A stretch of DNA of 64,000 nucleotides from Mycobacterium sp. AT1 (GTDB taxonomy: Bacteria; Actinomycetota; Actinomycetes; Mycobacteriales; Mycobacteriaceae): NCBI RefSeq assembly GCF_002043095.1, contig NZ_MVOC01000038.1, positions 62,001 to 126,000 on the forward strand, written 5' to 3'. Positions 17,792 through 26,839 of this stretch are shown here, in pieces; positions within the stretch are counted from its first letter, which is position 1, and the number at the start of each line of letters is the position of its first letter. The notes beneath the pieces are model-generated. The model saw only the letters and a list, made by a program, of their open reading frames with translations, made no database searches and was not told where the DNA came from. The position numbers and the translations under genes were made by a program.

Positions 17792-18559
17792 ATGCCATCC
17801 GCCATCACCGTCAACTCCGACCTCGGAGAGTCATTCGGGCTGCACAGCTTTGGCCACGACGACGAGCTCCTCACCCTCATCGACGCCGCGAACATCGCCT
17901 GCGGTTTTCATGCCGGCGACCCCCACGTCATGTCGACCACCGTCGTCAACGCTGCCCGCGCCGGCGTGGCGCTGGGAGCACACCCCGGCTTGCCCGACCT
18001 CACCGGCTTTGGACGGCGCCAGATGACCCTCTCGGCCGACGAAGTGCGTGACCTGGTGATCTATCAGGTGGGGGCACTGAGTGCCTTCATCGCGGACTCG
18101 GGAGGCCGCCTCAACCACATCAAACCGCACGGGGCGTTCTTCGGAATGCTCTCGCGCGACGAGGATCTGATGAGACCACTAGCGGAACATGCGGCCCGGC
18201 TGGGGGTTCAAGTCTTCGGGCTCGCCGACACCGCGCACCAGCGCGCCGCGGACGAGGCAGGCGCACAATTCGTTCCGGAACTCTACGTGGATCTGAACTA
18301 CGACCATGACGGGAATCTGGTCATCGTCCGACGACCTGAGACCACCGACCCCGGTGCCGCAGCGGCTCGGGTGAAGTCGGCAGTCACCACCGGCACCATC
18401 AGCGCCGACGACGGCACCACGTTGCCAGTTCAGTTCTCCAGTATCTGCGTGCACTCCGATACCCCGAACTGCGTGGAGGTGGCGAAAGCCGTCGTATCTG
18501 CGCTCCAAGAATGCCAGCAGGCATCTCGTCCCGAGAGGCAAACCATTGGCCACCCATGA
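17792..18559 (+). CDS. pxpA: 5-oxoprolinase subunit A (LamB/YcsF family)
   Basis: A 255-residue protein with the family opening VNSDLGESFG, IDAANIACGFHAGDP with its metal-site-like residues, and KPHGAFFGML. PxpA works with PxpB and PxpC in ATP-dependent opening of 5-oxoproline to glutamate in Bacillus. Here it leads an operon that also encodes a biotin carrier and biotin carboxylase, so the substrate may be a different lactam or amide. It overlaps the carrier gene by 14 bases. Confidence 0.92.
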   Translation: MPSAITVNSDLGESFGLHSFGHDDELLTLIDAANIACGFHAGDPHVMSTTVVNAARAGVALGAHPGLPDLTGFGRRQMTLSADEVRDLVIYQVGALSAFIADSGGRLNHIKPHGAFFGMLSRDEDLMRPLAEHAARLGVQVFGLADTAHQRAADEAGAQFVPELYVDLNYDHDGNLVIVRRPETTDPGAAAARVKSAVTTGTISADDGTTLPVQFSSICVHSDTPNCVEVAKAVVSALQECQQASRPERQTIGHP

Positions 18560-18794
18560 GATCTCAACTCCGCTACCGGGAATCTTCTACCGAAGCCCCG
18601 GACCAGGAAAACCGCCCTACGTCTCCGAGGGTGACCACGTCGAAGCCGGGCAGGCGATCGGTCTCGTGGAGATCATGAAGCAGTTCAGTGAAGTGAAGAG
18701 TGACGTGGCCGGGGTGATCGCCGAGTTCGTCGTCGACGATCTTGGTGAAGTCGATCCGGGGACCGTCATCGCAACACTCACGGAGGACCAGTGA
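18546..18794 (+). CDS. Stand-alone biotin carrier protein (BCCP-like)
   Basis: An 82-residue biotinyl/lipoyl domain with VEIMKQF; Lys45 is the predicted biotinylation site (usual pattern E-x-M-K). Gly residues at each hairpin (EGDHVEAGQAIG, DLGEVDPGTVIA) fit the fold. No Ala/Pro-rich N-terminal linker is present, so it is a minimal carrier. The only in-frame start is TTG 18546, inside the end of pxpA, preceded by GAGAGG. It presumably carries CO2 from the biotin carboxylase encoded next. Confidence 0.88.
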   Translation: MATHEISTPLPGIFYRSPGPGKPPYVSEGDHVEAGQAIGLVEIMKQFSEVKSDVAGVIAEFVVDDLGEVDPGTVIATLTEDQ

Positions 18795-20149
18795 AGCGAC
18801 TACTTGTAGCCAACCGCGGCGAGATCGCCGTTCGCATCATCCGGACGGCGCACGAGGTCGGACTCGAAACCGTTCTCGCCGCCAGTGAGGCCGACCGCGC
18901 CAGCCTGGCAGCAGAACTGTCCGATTACGTGAGTGTCATCGGTCCCGCGCAGGCGGCCAAGAGCTATCTCAACTCGGCAGCCGTCATCGAAGCGCTGAAG
19001 GCTTCCGGGGCGGACGCGGTGCACCCCGGATACGGATTCCTCTCCGAAGACGCAGAGTTCGCGCGAATGGTCGAGGCCACCGGCGCAACGTGGGTCGGGC
19101 CGAGTCCCGATTCCATTGCCCTGATGGGCAACAAGGCCGCTGCCCGCCAAGCGGCCAAGGATGCCGGCGTCCCGGTTTTGGTCGGCAGCGACGGTGCCGT
19201 CGGACCCGAGGACGACGTCGAGGCGATCGCCGAGTCGATCGGCTACCCACTGTTGATCAAGGCCTCGGCAGGAGGCGGGGGCCGCGGTATCCGAATCGTC
19301 GAATCGGCCGAGAAACTGGCGGGGGAGATTCAGCTTGCGGTCGCGGAGGCCGGTGCCGCATTCGGAGACCCTGCCGTGTACCTCGAACGCTTCATCGACA
19401 AGGCGCGCCACGTCGAGGTGCAGATCCTGGGTGACGGAGTGGACGTCGTCCACCTCTTCGATCGCGACTGCTCGCTACAGCGGCGTCAGCAGAAGATCGT
19501 CGAAGAGACGCCCGCGCCCAATCTGCCCAGCCACTTGCGAGACCAAATGCTGACCGCAGCAACCGATCTCGGACGCCGCTGTAGGTACCGCGGAGCGGGC
19601 ACGGTCGAATTCCTCTACGACGGGGCGCGCGGTGAAATCTGCTTCATCGAGATGAACACCCGACTTCAGGTCGAGCACCCGGTGACCGAGATGATCACCG
19701 GCATCGATCTGGTACGTGAACAGCTGCGCATCGCCGGCGGCGAAAGGCTCGGCTACGACCAGAGCGCCATCACCCGCAACGGCCACGCCATCGAGATGCG
19801 CATCAATGCCGAGAACCCGGCTCAGGGGTTCATGCCGAGCCCGGGAACCATCACCGAGATACGTTATCCCGGCGGGCCGGGAGTGCGGGTCGACAGCGGC
19901 GTCGTCGGCGGCTCCGCCGTGTCGCCCTACTACGACTCGCTGGTGGCCAAGGTCATCGTCTGGCACTCCGATCGACCGTCCGCGATCGCGCGAGCGCGGA
20001 GGGCGCTGTCCGAACTCCGAATCATCGGGGTGGACACCACCGCAGTGTATTTGGAGGCGGTACTCGCCCATCGAGCCGTAGCCGACGCGACGCACCACAC
20101 GAAGTTCTTGGAACAATCCGCCGAGCAACTGTTGCAGGGGACAGCATGA
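18791..20149 (+). CDS. Biotin carboxylase
   Basis: A 452-residue enzyme starting GTG 18791 (GTGA overlap). It shows the classic order: LLVANRGEIAVRIIRTA at the N-terminus, HPGYGFLSED, the ATP-grasp glycine loop KASAGGGGRGIR, and DRDCSLQRRQQKIVEE. FIEMNTRLQVEHPVTE and EMRINAENP complete the active site. The length matches AccC-type carboxylase subunits without fused carrier. It carboxylates the biotin on the small carrier protein with ATP and bicarbonate. Placement inside pxpABC makes a dedicated role likely rather than fatty acid synthesis. Confidence 0.93.
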   Translation: MKRLLVANRGEIAVRIIRTAHEVGLETVLAASEADRASLAAELSDYVSVIGPAQAAKSYLNSAAVIEALKASGADAVHPGYGFLSEDAEFARMVEATGATWVGPSPDSIALMGNKAAARQAAKDAGVPVLVGSDGAVGPEDDVEAIAESIGYPLLIKASAGGGGRGIRIVESAEKLAGEIQLAVAEAGAAFGDPAVYLERFIDKARHVEVQILGDGVDVVHLFDRDCSLQRRQQKIVEETPAPNLPSHLRDQMLTAATDLGRRCRYRGAGTVEFLYDGARGEICFIEMNTRLQVEHPVTEMITGIDLVREQLRIAGGERLGYDQSAITRNGHAIEMRINAENPAQGFMPSPGTITEIRYPGGPGVRVDSGVVGGSAVSPYYDSLVAKVIVWHSDRPSAIARARRALSELRIIGVDTTAVYLEAVLAHRAVADATHHTKFLEQSAEQLLQGTA

Positions 20150-21051
20150 CCGCCACCGAACTGCCGGAGCACGCCCGATACTCCTGGGGCGGCGATGAAT
20201 TCCTGTTCGTCGAGATCGACGAAGCCATGAGCTTGGAAGGCTTCTTCGTCGTCGGCGCACTCGCCGAGGAAATACGCGCCGCGAAGATCGGCGGAGTCAC
20301 CGACATCTGCCCGACGAACAACTCGCTCCTGCTCCGCTACGACCCCGACGTGACGGCACCTCGAACACTGCGGTCGCAGGTCCAGGAACTCGAGACGCGG
20401 GTGCGCGCCGGCACATCCCAGACCTCGACGGCGCGGGTCATCGAAGTCCCGGTTTGGTACGAGGATCCGTTCACATCTGAAGTGGGCGAACGCTTTCGGT
20501 CCAACCACCAAACACCGGACAAGAGTGACCTCGACTTCGCCGCCGAGGTGAACGGCTTGGCCGACGCGCAGGAGTTCATCGAACGTCACCACGCCACACC
20601 GTGGATGGTGACCGCCGTCGGCTTCGTTGCCGGACTCCCGTTCATGTACCAGATGGCCCCCCGTGAGAGGCAGTTGGAGGTGCCCAAGTACCTCAGTCCC
20701 CGCACCGACACCCCTGCTCTGACGGTCGGGCACGGCGGCTGCTTCTCCGTCGTCTATTCGGTCCGCGGGGCTGGTGGGTACCAGATGTTCGGCATCGCTG
20801 CAGCGCCGGTGTTCGCCTTGGACTCAGCTCTGTCGGACTTCCAGGAATCACCGGTGCTGTTCCGTGCCGGCGACATCGTGAAGTTCACACCGATCGACGA
20901 GAAGCAATACGGCGCAATCCAAACCGAGCTCGAGCAGAACACGTTCCGCTACAGGCGTGCCGAGGTCGAATTCGATCTCGCCCGGTGGACAGCCGATCCC
21001 GACGCATTCAACGCACACGTACTGGAGGCCCTCGATGGCGCTACTGATTGA
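20146..21051 (+). CDS. pxpB: 5-oxoprolinase subunit B (KipI/allophanate hydrolase subunit 1-like)
   Basis: A 301-residue protein of the carboxyltransferase domain subdomain C/D type. The family blocks are VEVPVWYE-like IEVPVWYEDPF, VGFVAGLPFMYQM, and VGHGGCFSVVYSVRGAGGYQMFG. An N-terminal ~90 residues (ISLEGFFVVG-type segment, NNSLLLRYDP) match the KipI cap. It forms a complex with PxpC. Start ATG 20146 overlaps the carboxylase stop and its end overlaps pxpC by 17 bases. Confidence 0.9.
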   Translation: MTATELPEHARYSWGGDEFLFVEIDEAMSLEGFFVVGALAEEIRAAKIGGVTDICPTNNSLLLRYDPDVTAPRTLRSQVQELETRVRAGTSQTSTARVIEVPVWYEDPFTSEVGERFRSNHQTPDKSDLDFAAEVNGLADAQEFIERHHATPWMVTAVGFVAGLPFMYQMAPRERQLEVPKYLSPRTDTPALTVGHGGCFSVVYSVRGAGGYQMFGIAAAPVFALDSALSDFQESPVLFRAGDIVKFTPIDEKQYGAIQTELEQNTFRYRRAEVEFDLARWTADPDAFNAHVLEALDGATD

Positions 21052-22012
21052 CGAGCCGGGCCTGCAGTCCACGATCCAGGATCTGGGACGACCAGGGCAC
21101 TACGATGTGGGCATCCCCCTTGGGGGTGCGATGGACACGGTCTCCCACGAGATCGCAAATCTGTTGGTGGGGAATCCTCGGGAAGCTGCGACGATCGAAG
21201 CGACCTACACGGCACCAAAGTTCACCGTCACCGCGCCGACCGTCATGGCGGTGACGGGCGCCACGATGGACGTCAGCGTCAACGGTGACTCCGTTCCGCA
21301 GTGGACCGCCGTCGCGCTCCAGGAAGGTGACGTGGTGGCCTGTGGCTTCGCATCGGCAGGCACCCGGACGTACCTCGCCTTCGCAGGCGGGATCGACGTC
21401 CCCATCGTTCTGGGGAGTCGAGGCACGTACTCGCTGGGAAAGCTCGGGGGCCTGCACGGTCGTCCGCTCGCAAGCGGGGACTCCGTGCCGATCGGAGCCT
21501 CGGATCGTCAAAGCCCAGCTCTCCGAACACTGCCCGAGGATCTACGGCCGTCGTTCTCCCGCGCTGTCACCACCCGCGTGGTCGTAGGCCTGTACGCCCA
21601 CCTGCTCACCACGCACTCGTTGGACATGCTGACGTCGGCGGAGTGGAAGCTGACACCGGTAGCCGATCGGACCGGTCTTCGCTTCAAGGGCGAAGAGAAG
21701 TTCCAGTTCGAAGAACGCGAACAACCCTTCGGTGCGGGATCGGACCCGTCGAACATCGTCGATGCCGGATACGCGATGGGCTCGATCCAGATACCCGGCG
21801 GGAGTCAACCGATAGTCCTGCACCGAGACGCCGTCTCGGCAGGCGGTTACGCCATGGTCGCAACCGTCATCAGTGCCGACATGAACGTCCTCGCCCAGCT
21901 GGCTCCGGGCTCGACGGCTTCATTCGAAGCCGTCACCATCGACGAAGCACTGACCGCACGCGAGGAGGCCTCGTCGAGGCGCGCACGGATACGAGGGGCC
22001 CTGTCGAGTTAG
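21035..22012 (+). CDS. pxpC: 5-oxoprolinase subunit C (KipA/biotin-dependent carboxyltransferase-like)
   Basis: A 325-residue protein starting ATG 21035 with ALLIDEPGLQSTIQDLGRPG, GIPLGGAMD and later TGLRFKG and PGGSQPIVLHRDAVSAGGY, all typical of allophanate hydrolase subunit 2/KipA. This half of the carboxyltransferase fold normally handles carboxybiotin or the activated substrate. With the carrier and carboxylase next door a real biotin-dependent reaction is plausible here. It closes the operon; a GC-rich palindrome (GGCGCT-G-AGCGCC) follows a few bases after the stop. Confidence 0.9.
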   Translation: MALLIDEPGLQSTIQDLGRPGHYDVGIPLGGAMDTVSHEIANLLVGNPREAATIEATYTAPKFTVTAPTVMAVTGATMDVSVNGDSVPQWTAVALQEGDVVACGFASAGTRTYLAFAGGIDVPIVLGSRGTYSLGKLGGLHGRPLASGDSVPIGASDRQSPALRTLPEDLRPSFSRAVTTRVVVGLYAHLLTTHSLDMLTSAEWKLTPVADRTGLRFKGEEKFQFEEREQPFGAGSDPSNIVDAGYAMGSIQIPGGSQPIVLHRDAVSAGGYAMVATVISADMNVLAQLAPGSTASFEAVTIDEALTAREEASSRRARIRGALSS

Positions 22013-22183
22013 GGCGGCGCTGAGCGCCCGATACGGCACCGGTTTGCACGTCGGCGCTTCACCCCGGAGCCACCACCATGCGTGCCGGGGGCTGCCGCGG
22101 AGGTTTCGGTGTCGCCGTCGTGAGTCTTCGGCTCAGGGCGAAACCCATGTGTGACCACGAATGAACTCGATAGCGTTTCTGCC

Positions 22184-22960
22184 ATGGTCGTTGCGCGCCA
22201 AGCAATCTACGAGGTCGACGGCCGGAGGATGGTCGGCCACTTGACGCGTCCCGACGGTGAGGGTCCATGGCCGGCGGTGCTTATCGGCCACGACGGAATC
22301 GGTCTGGAGGACTACCAACGCGGCCGCGCAGACATCCTCGCCGACCGCGGATACATCGTCCTCGCCATGGACTATCACGCTGGCCGCACGTATTTCGGGG
22401 AACCAGAGGCGATGCTGGCCCGGGTCATGCCGCTGCTGGCCGACCCCGGTCGCATGCGAGCCATCGGTCGGGCGGCGCTCGAGGTTCTACTAGCTGAACC
22501 TGGAACCGACCGTGAACGGCTGGCGATGGTGGGGTTTGGCGCTGGCGGCCGAATCATGCTCGAACTCGCCGGTACGGGCACGCACGTCAAGGCACTCGCA
22601 GCGATCCACCCGGCCTTGCCAGCGCCTACCCACGCACTGGAGTGGGGGAGTGTCAGCGGAGCATTCCTGTTTGGCACCGGCTCCGAGGATCCCCTCTGCA
22701 CCCCCGAGCAACTGTTGGCCTTCACCGCCGTCCTTCAAGACGCTGGGGTCGATTGGCGCGTCAACGTCTATGGCGGAGCTCAGCACGCCTTCTGGGCCGC
22801 ACCCATGCAGCCTGGCGACGCGGCGGACCGTCCCGAACCTGCACAGCTGGCTACGGTTCCCGGTGTCGGGCATCATCCCCTGCACGCGACACGGGCATGG
22901 CGTGCGGTGCTGGACCTGCTCGAGGAAACGATGGCACCCGATCCGCGTGGTCGTGCATGA
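22184..22960 (+). CDS. Dienelactone hydrolase-like protein lacking the nucleophile
   Basis: A 258-residue alpha/beta-hydrolase of the DLH family: VLIGHDGIGLEDYQRGRAD, LADRGYIVLAMDYHAG, acid in GTGSEDPLC and histidine in YGGAQHAFW. At the nucleophile elbow the sequence is MVGFGAGGR, so the residue that should be Cys (or Ser) is Gly. The Asp and His are kept. It may be a non-catalytic or differently working member. Start ATG 22184 is chosen over GTG 22151; neither has a strong ribosome-binding site. Confidence 0.75.
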   Translation: MVVARQAIYEVDGRRMVGHLTRPDGEGPWPAVLIGHDGIGLEDYQRGRADILADRGYIVLAMDYHAGRTYFGEPEAMLARVMPLLADPGRMRAIGRAALEVLLAEPGTDRERLAMVGFGAGGRIMLELAGTGTHVKALAAIHPALPAPTHALEWGSVSGAFLFGTGSEDPLCTPEQLLAFTAVLQDAGVDWRVNVYGGAQHAFWAAPMQPGDAADRPEPAQLATVPGVGHHPLHATRAWRAVLDLLEETMAPDPRGRA

Positions 22961-23052
22961 GCAGCCACCGCCCCACCAAACGGCGTGCAGCGATCCGCCT
23001 TCAGTGCTCGCTGCACGGGACGTCCGGCCTGCCCTCCGAAGGCGCGGGGCCG

Positions 23053-23883
23053 TCAGAGGGTCATGGCCTTGAACTTCTCCGCCTGTCCGCGGATGGCGAT
23101 TTCGGTGGGGAGCCGTTCCAGCGACGATGCGCCGAAGAAGCCGACGATTCCGCTCGTGTGGTCGAGGACGTACTGCGCATCCTCCGGCTGTGCGATCGGC
23201 CCGCCATGGCACAGCACGATGACGTCCGGGTTGATCGCCTTGGCAGCGTCGTGCATGGCCTGGACCGAGTTGACCGCGTCCTCGAGCGTGAGCGCCGTCG
23301 ATGCACCGATGGTGCCGCTCGTCGTGAGTCCCACGTGTGGGACCAGGATGTCGGCCCCGGCCTTGGCCATGGCGGCCGCCTGGTGGGAATCGAAGACGTA
23401 GGGTGCCGTCAGTAGTCCCTTTCGTGCCGCGGTGGCGATCATCTCGACTTCGAGGTCGAAGCCCATTCCGGTCTCTTCGAGGTTCTGCCGAAATACGCCG
23501 TCGTAGAGGCCGACTGTCGGAAAGTTCTGTACGCCAGTGAATCCGATGCGGATCAGCTCGTCGAGGAACCTGTCCATGAGACGGAATGGGTCGGTTCCGC
23601 ACACGCCAGCCAGCACAGGCGTGTGCTTGACGACTGGAAGCACCTCGTTGGCCATTTCGACGACGATCGCATTGGCGTCACCGTAGGGGAGCAGTCCGGC
23701 GAGCGACCCGCGCCCGGCCATGCGGTAGCGCCCCGAGTTGTAGATGATGAGGAGATCGATCCCCCCTGCCTCGGCGGCCTTTGCAGATAGGCCGGTGCCG
23801 GCCCCTCCTCCGACGATGGGGCGGCCGGACGCCAAGGTCTCGGCGAGTCGGGACAACGCTTCGCTTCGCAACACGTGGATCAC
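23053..23883 (-). CDS. PEP-hydrolase-family TIM-barrel protein
   Basis: A 276-residue TIM-barrel protein with [31 protein letters not shown], the GVCGTDPFR block and VQNFPTVGL, then [12 protein letters not shown]. These match the phosphoenolpyruvate hydrolase/Tm-1 C-terminal family. Its start overlaps the stop of the upstream UPF0261 gene by four bases. In plants the two domains are fused in one protein (Tm-1). The bacterial reaction is not firmly established. Confidence 0.88.
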   Translation of the reverse strand: MIHVLRSEALSRLAETLASGRPIVGGGAGTGLSAKAAEAGGIDLLIIYNSGRYRMAGRGSLAGLLPYGDANAIVVEMANEVLPVVKHTPVLAGVCGTDPFRLMDRFLDELIRIGFTGVQNFPTVGLYDGVFRQNLEETGMGFDLEVEMIATAARKGLLTAPYVFDSHQAAAMAKAGADILVPHVGLTTSGTIGASTALTLEDAVNSVQAMHDAAKAINPDVIVLCHGGPIAQPEDAQYVLDHTSGIVGFFGASSLERLPTEIAIRGQAEKFKAMTL

Positions 23884-25139
23884 GAATCCTTTTGAGAAAG
23901 AGGGTGGTTCATGGTCGTTCTGATGAGCTGATCGAGCGCTTCGGCCATCCGCCGACCAAATCCCTCGTCGTTGATCGCGGTGGGGACGTCGTGGACGGTG
24001 ACCGCGGTGCCTTCCAGTCCCGTCCGGATGGCGGCGAAGAGTGCCCGATCGGCGTCCGGGTCGGCGAACGGTCCGCCCTCGACGTCGATGCCGCTAACCC
24101 CTGCGAGGGGAAGGAATACCTCTGCGGGACCAGTACTTTCAGACAGCTTGGAGGCGATGATGCTGCCCAGTTCCGTCATCTCTGCCCGCGTGGTGCGCAT
24201 GAGGGTGATGGTGGGGTTGTGGACGAGGAACAGCCGTTCGGAGAAGGTCGCTGGGACTGACGCCCTGGGTCCGAAGTTCACCATGTCGAGAGCACCGACG
24301 CTGACCACCTGCGGCGTGCCGAACTTCGCGGCAGCCTCCAAGCGGTGCGGGCCTGCCGTCAGCACCCCGCCGACGAGTTCATCGGCCAGCTCCGTTGTCG
24401 TCAGGTCGAGGACACCGGCCAGGAATCCGCTGGCGATGAGGCCCTCCATCGCCTTGCCTCCGGAGCCGGTGGCGTGAAAGACGAGCACCTCGTAGCCCAA
24501 TTCGTCCAATCGGGCCCGCGCTTCGTTGGCGGCCGGCGTGGTGAGGCCGAACATGGTCATGCCAATCAGCGGCTTGCCGTCGGCCGCGTCGGGGGCATCA
24601 CGGAGGCCTTCATATCGCCTGGCCATCCCTGCCACGGCGGATGCGGCGTTGCCCAGCACCTGGCGCGAGATCCGGTTGATGCCCGAGATGTCGACCACCG
24701 AGTACATCAGCGTCACATCGGATTCGCCGACATAGGGGCCCACGTCGCCGGAGGCCATCGTCGACACCAACAGCTTAGGAACGCCGACAGGTAACGCTTG
24801 CATCGCCTCGGCGGCGATGGACGAACCACCGGAGCCGCCGATCGCCAGAAGCGCGTCGATGCGTCCCTCGGCGTGCAAGGCGCGCACGATGGCGGCACTG
24901 CCCGTGGCCATCACGGCCATGGCTCGCCCGCGATCGTCGGCAGCGCGGAGCGCCTCCAGACTGGAACCGCCCGCCGCCGCGACCTCGGCGGACGTGACGT
25001 CAGCGCGCGACGACTCCTGCGAGAAGGTTCCCACGTCGATCAGCAGAGTGGCGCAATTCTCTGCGGCCAGCTGGTCGACCAGCCACGCGTACTCCGTCCC
25101 CTTGGTGTCCAACGTCCCGATCAGACCCACTGTCGCCAT
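23880..25139 (-). CDS. UPF0261/Tm-1-like ATP-binding protein
   Basis: A 419-residue protein starting ATG 25139 with [20 protein letters not shown], the typical first strand and loop of UPF0261. Further family blocks are [38 protein letters not shown] and [18 protein letters not shown]. The family is the N-terminal half of plant Tm-1 and binds ATP there. A longer upstream open frame adds 44 residues of non-family sequence, so I rejected it. It forms a two-gene unit with the PEP-hydrolase-like gene. Confidence 0.88.
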   Translation of the reverse strand: MATVGLIGTLDTKGTEYAWLVDQLAAENCATLLIDVGTFSQESSRADVTSAEVAAAGGSSLEALRAADDRGRAMAVMATGSAAIVRALHAEGRIDALLAIGGSGGSSIAAEAMQALPVGVPKLLVSTMASGDVGPYVGESDVTLMYSVVDISGINRISRQVLGNAASAVAGMARRYEGLRDAPDAADGKPLIGMTMFGLTTPAANEARARLDELGYEVLVFHATGSGGKAMEGLIASGFLAGVLDLTTTELADELVGGVLTAGPHRLEAAAKFGTPQVVSVGALDMVNFGPRASVPATFSERLFLVHNPTITLMRTTRAEMTELGSIIASKLSESTGPAEVFLPLAGVSGIDVEGGPFADPDADRALFAAIRTGLEGTAVTVHDVPTAINDEGFGRRMAEALDQLIRTTMNHPLSQKDS

Positions 25140-25358
25140 TGACACGTCGCCTTCCACACTCGCCGGATTACGCTCCCGCCCCGCGCAATTCAAGCTTAAG
25201 CCCCACAATCCCCGACCATTGCCTGCCCATGTTCGATTCCGCCGTATTCCCCGCGATACGCAGCAGTGCATTGGGGGGAACGACAGGAGATAGGCGCGGA
25301 CAGCGGTTGCCGGACCCCGCCAACCGCCCAGTGTTCGCCCCGGCCTCGTTGTGGCGGT

Positions 25359-25568
25359 TCACGCGACACTGCTGGCGATCGCGACGACCAGCCCGGCCAA
25401 GGTCAGCACTCCGACGATCACCGCGGCGGCGGTCGCCCGCCCGCGTCGGTGCCGGCGTGCGTCGTAGAGCGCGACCGCGATGCCAGCGAAGATCAACGCG
25501 GCATAGACCGACAGACCCACCGTCAGCGCCGCCGTTGACGCTGCGGTGGCCGTGGTCACGTGGTGCAC
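25359..25568 (-). CDS. Small two-helix membrane protein
   Basis: A possible 69-residue protein from GTG 25568. It has two clear hydrophobic helices (LTVGLSVYAALIFAGIAVAL and AAAVIVGVLTLAGLVVAIA) separated by a basic DARRHRRGR loop, a sound membrane topology. No family is recognised and no strong ribosome-binding site was seen. It stands alone between the UPF0261 gene and the DUF3297 gene. Confidence 0.5.
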   Translation of the reverse strand: MHHVTTATAASTAALTVGLSVYAALIFAGIAVALYDARRHRRGRATAAAVIVGVLTLAGLVVAIASSVA

Positions 25569-25734
25569 GCCGTGAGCCTACGGCGCGAACGTGCGCATCG
25601 CTGCGGGTAATGAAGCGCCTTTCTCGGCCTCGCTCGAGGAATGAATGTGAGGCGGCCCTTCAAGGCCTACGACAACCGACTACGGCAGGGTCGCGTAGAT
25701 TCCTTGAGAACAATCCGAGCATTCAACGAAGGCC

Positions 25735-25986
25735 ATGATGTCCGAGGACCAGAACACAGACGTTCCACCGAATCACCTCTCCATCGACCCGCGTAGCGCC
25801 TTCTACAGCGAAGAGGTGCTTCGCCGCGACGTGGGTATTCGCTTCAATGGCGTGGAGAAGACCAACGTTCACGAATACAACGTGGCCGAGGGCTGGGTGC
25901 GCGCTGAAGTCCCCACCGCGAAGGATCGCCGCGGAAATCCCATGGTCGTCAAGCTCAGCGGCACGGTCGAACCTTATTTCCGCTGA
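25735..25986 (+). CDS. DUF3297-family protein
   Basis: An 83-residue protein ending GTVEPYFR, with PPNHLSIDPRSAFY, GIRFNGVEKTNVHEYNVAEGWVR and GNPMVVKLSGTVEP. This is the DUF3297 family, small cytoplasmic proteins of unknown role found in many bacteria at full length. The start is one of the tandem ATGs at 25735/25738. Confidence 0.88.
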   Translation: MMSEDQNTDVPPNHLSIDPRSAFYSEEVLRRDVGIRFNGVEKTNVHEYNVAEGWVRAEVPTAKDRRGNPMVVKLSGTVEPYFR

Positions 25987-26198
25987 GCGGACCAGCGGTC
26001 GCCTAGCAGCTACGACGAGTGCTGCTTCGCGAAGTCCCAGCGGTCTTAGCGCTCAACGCGCGGCGCAACGCCAGGCTGGCGACTGGCGCGGGCGCGACGT
26101 AGAGCTTTGGATGAACCACGCACTGTGAACAGGGTTGGCGCTCAACACGATTCGTGCCACACCTATGGCCTAGCGGCGTGCCCATCTGAGACGGGTCA

Positions 26199-26405
26199 CT
26201 AGGCACTCGCGTCGGCGGTGCCTTCGCCCTGAGGACCGTCGATCCGCGACCTCCCTGCCGTCGGGAGCGATCGCCGTAATTGTGCCGGACTTGCCTGCGA
26301 GACCGTCACCCGGTACGGGCCGGCCTGGACGTGCTCGGTGTGCACGACGTAGTCCAGCGGGTCGGCGACCGCTGCCCGCGCCCCCGTGGATAGGCGCTCA
26401 CACAT
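26199..26405 (-). CDS. Small hypothetical protein
   Basis: A possible 68-residue protein. ATG 26405 lies directly after AGGGAGGG, closer than usual for a ribosome-binding site. The middle part LDYVVHTEHVQAGPYRVTV reads like a real beta-rich protein segment; the tail is polar. I do not recognise a family, and it could be the remnant of a longer gene. Confidence 0.35.
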   Translation of the reverse strand: MCERLSTGARAAVADPLDYVVHTEHVQAGPYRVTVSQASPAQLRRSLPTAGRSRIDGPQGEGTADASA

Positions 26406-26534
26406 CCCTCCCTAGGGGTGTAGTGCGGTACCCCCGACGGTGGTCGACTGAGTGCACGCCGAGCACCTGGTCAACCGGGAAGGGGCACCAAGGGCCCGAT
26501 TTCAGCGATGCAGAACCTTAGAAAGGGCAAAGCC

Positions 26535-26690
26535 ATGATCGTTCTCGGAATCATTCTTCTCATCGCAGGATTTCTCCTGCACATCTCCATCCTCTGGACG
26601 ATCGGGATCATCCTGGTCGTCGTCGGGCTGATCCTGACGCTGCTGGGCTCGACGGGGCGCGCAGTGGGCGGTCGACGCACCTACTACTGA
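26535..26690 (+). CDS. DUF6131-family small membrane protein
   Basis: A 51-residue protein made of two hydrophobic helices (MIVLGIILLIAGFLLHIS and WTIGIILVVVGLILTLLG) and the tail STGRAVGGRRTYY, which is characteristic of the actinobacterial DUF6131 peptides. Start ATG 26535 follows GAAAGGG. Function unknown; it likely sits in the membrane as a helical hairpin. Confidence 0.85.
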   Translation: MIVLGIILLIAGFLLHISILWTIGIILVVVGLILTLLGSTGRAVGGRRTYY

Positions 26691-26784
26691 TCGACGCGCT
26701 TCGGCCCGTCGGGCAGTCGGCCGCGCGGAAGCACTGCGCGACAACGTCTTCGGGCCATTCTGGACTCGATCCAGAACTATTGAC

Positions 26785-26810
26785 GTTTGCGTCGAAAACC
26801 CGCGGGGTAC
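26785..26810 (+). promoter_or_regulatory. SigF-type promoter candidate
   Basis: GTTT at 26785-26788 and GGGTAC at 26805-26810 with a 16-base spacer match the mycobacterial SigF pattern (GTTT-N15-17-GGGTA). It lies 29 bp before ATG 26840. This would place the two following genes under stress or stationary-phase control. Confidence 0.55.
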
Positions 26811-26839
26811 GCCCTGCTCAGCATAGGAGGTAAGTCGAA

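Noticed and set aside
25140-25271. 44-residue N-terminal extension of the UPF0261 protein
   Set aside because: The family start [14 protein letters not shown] fits exactly at 25139 and the extension is Arg/Cys-rich non-family sequence.
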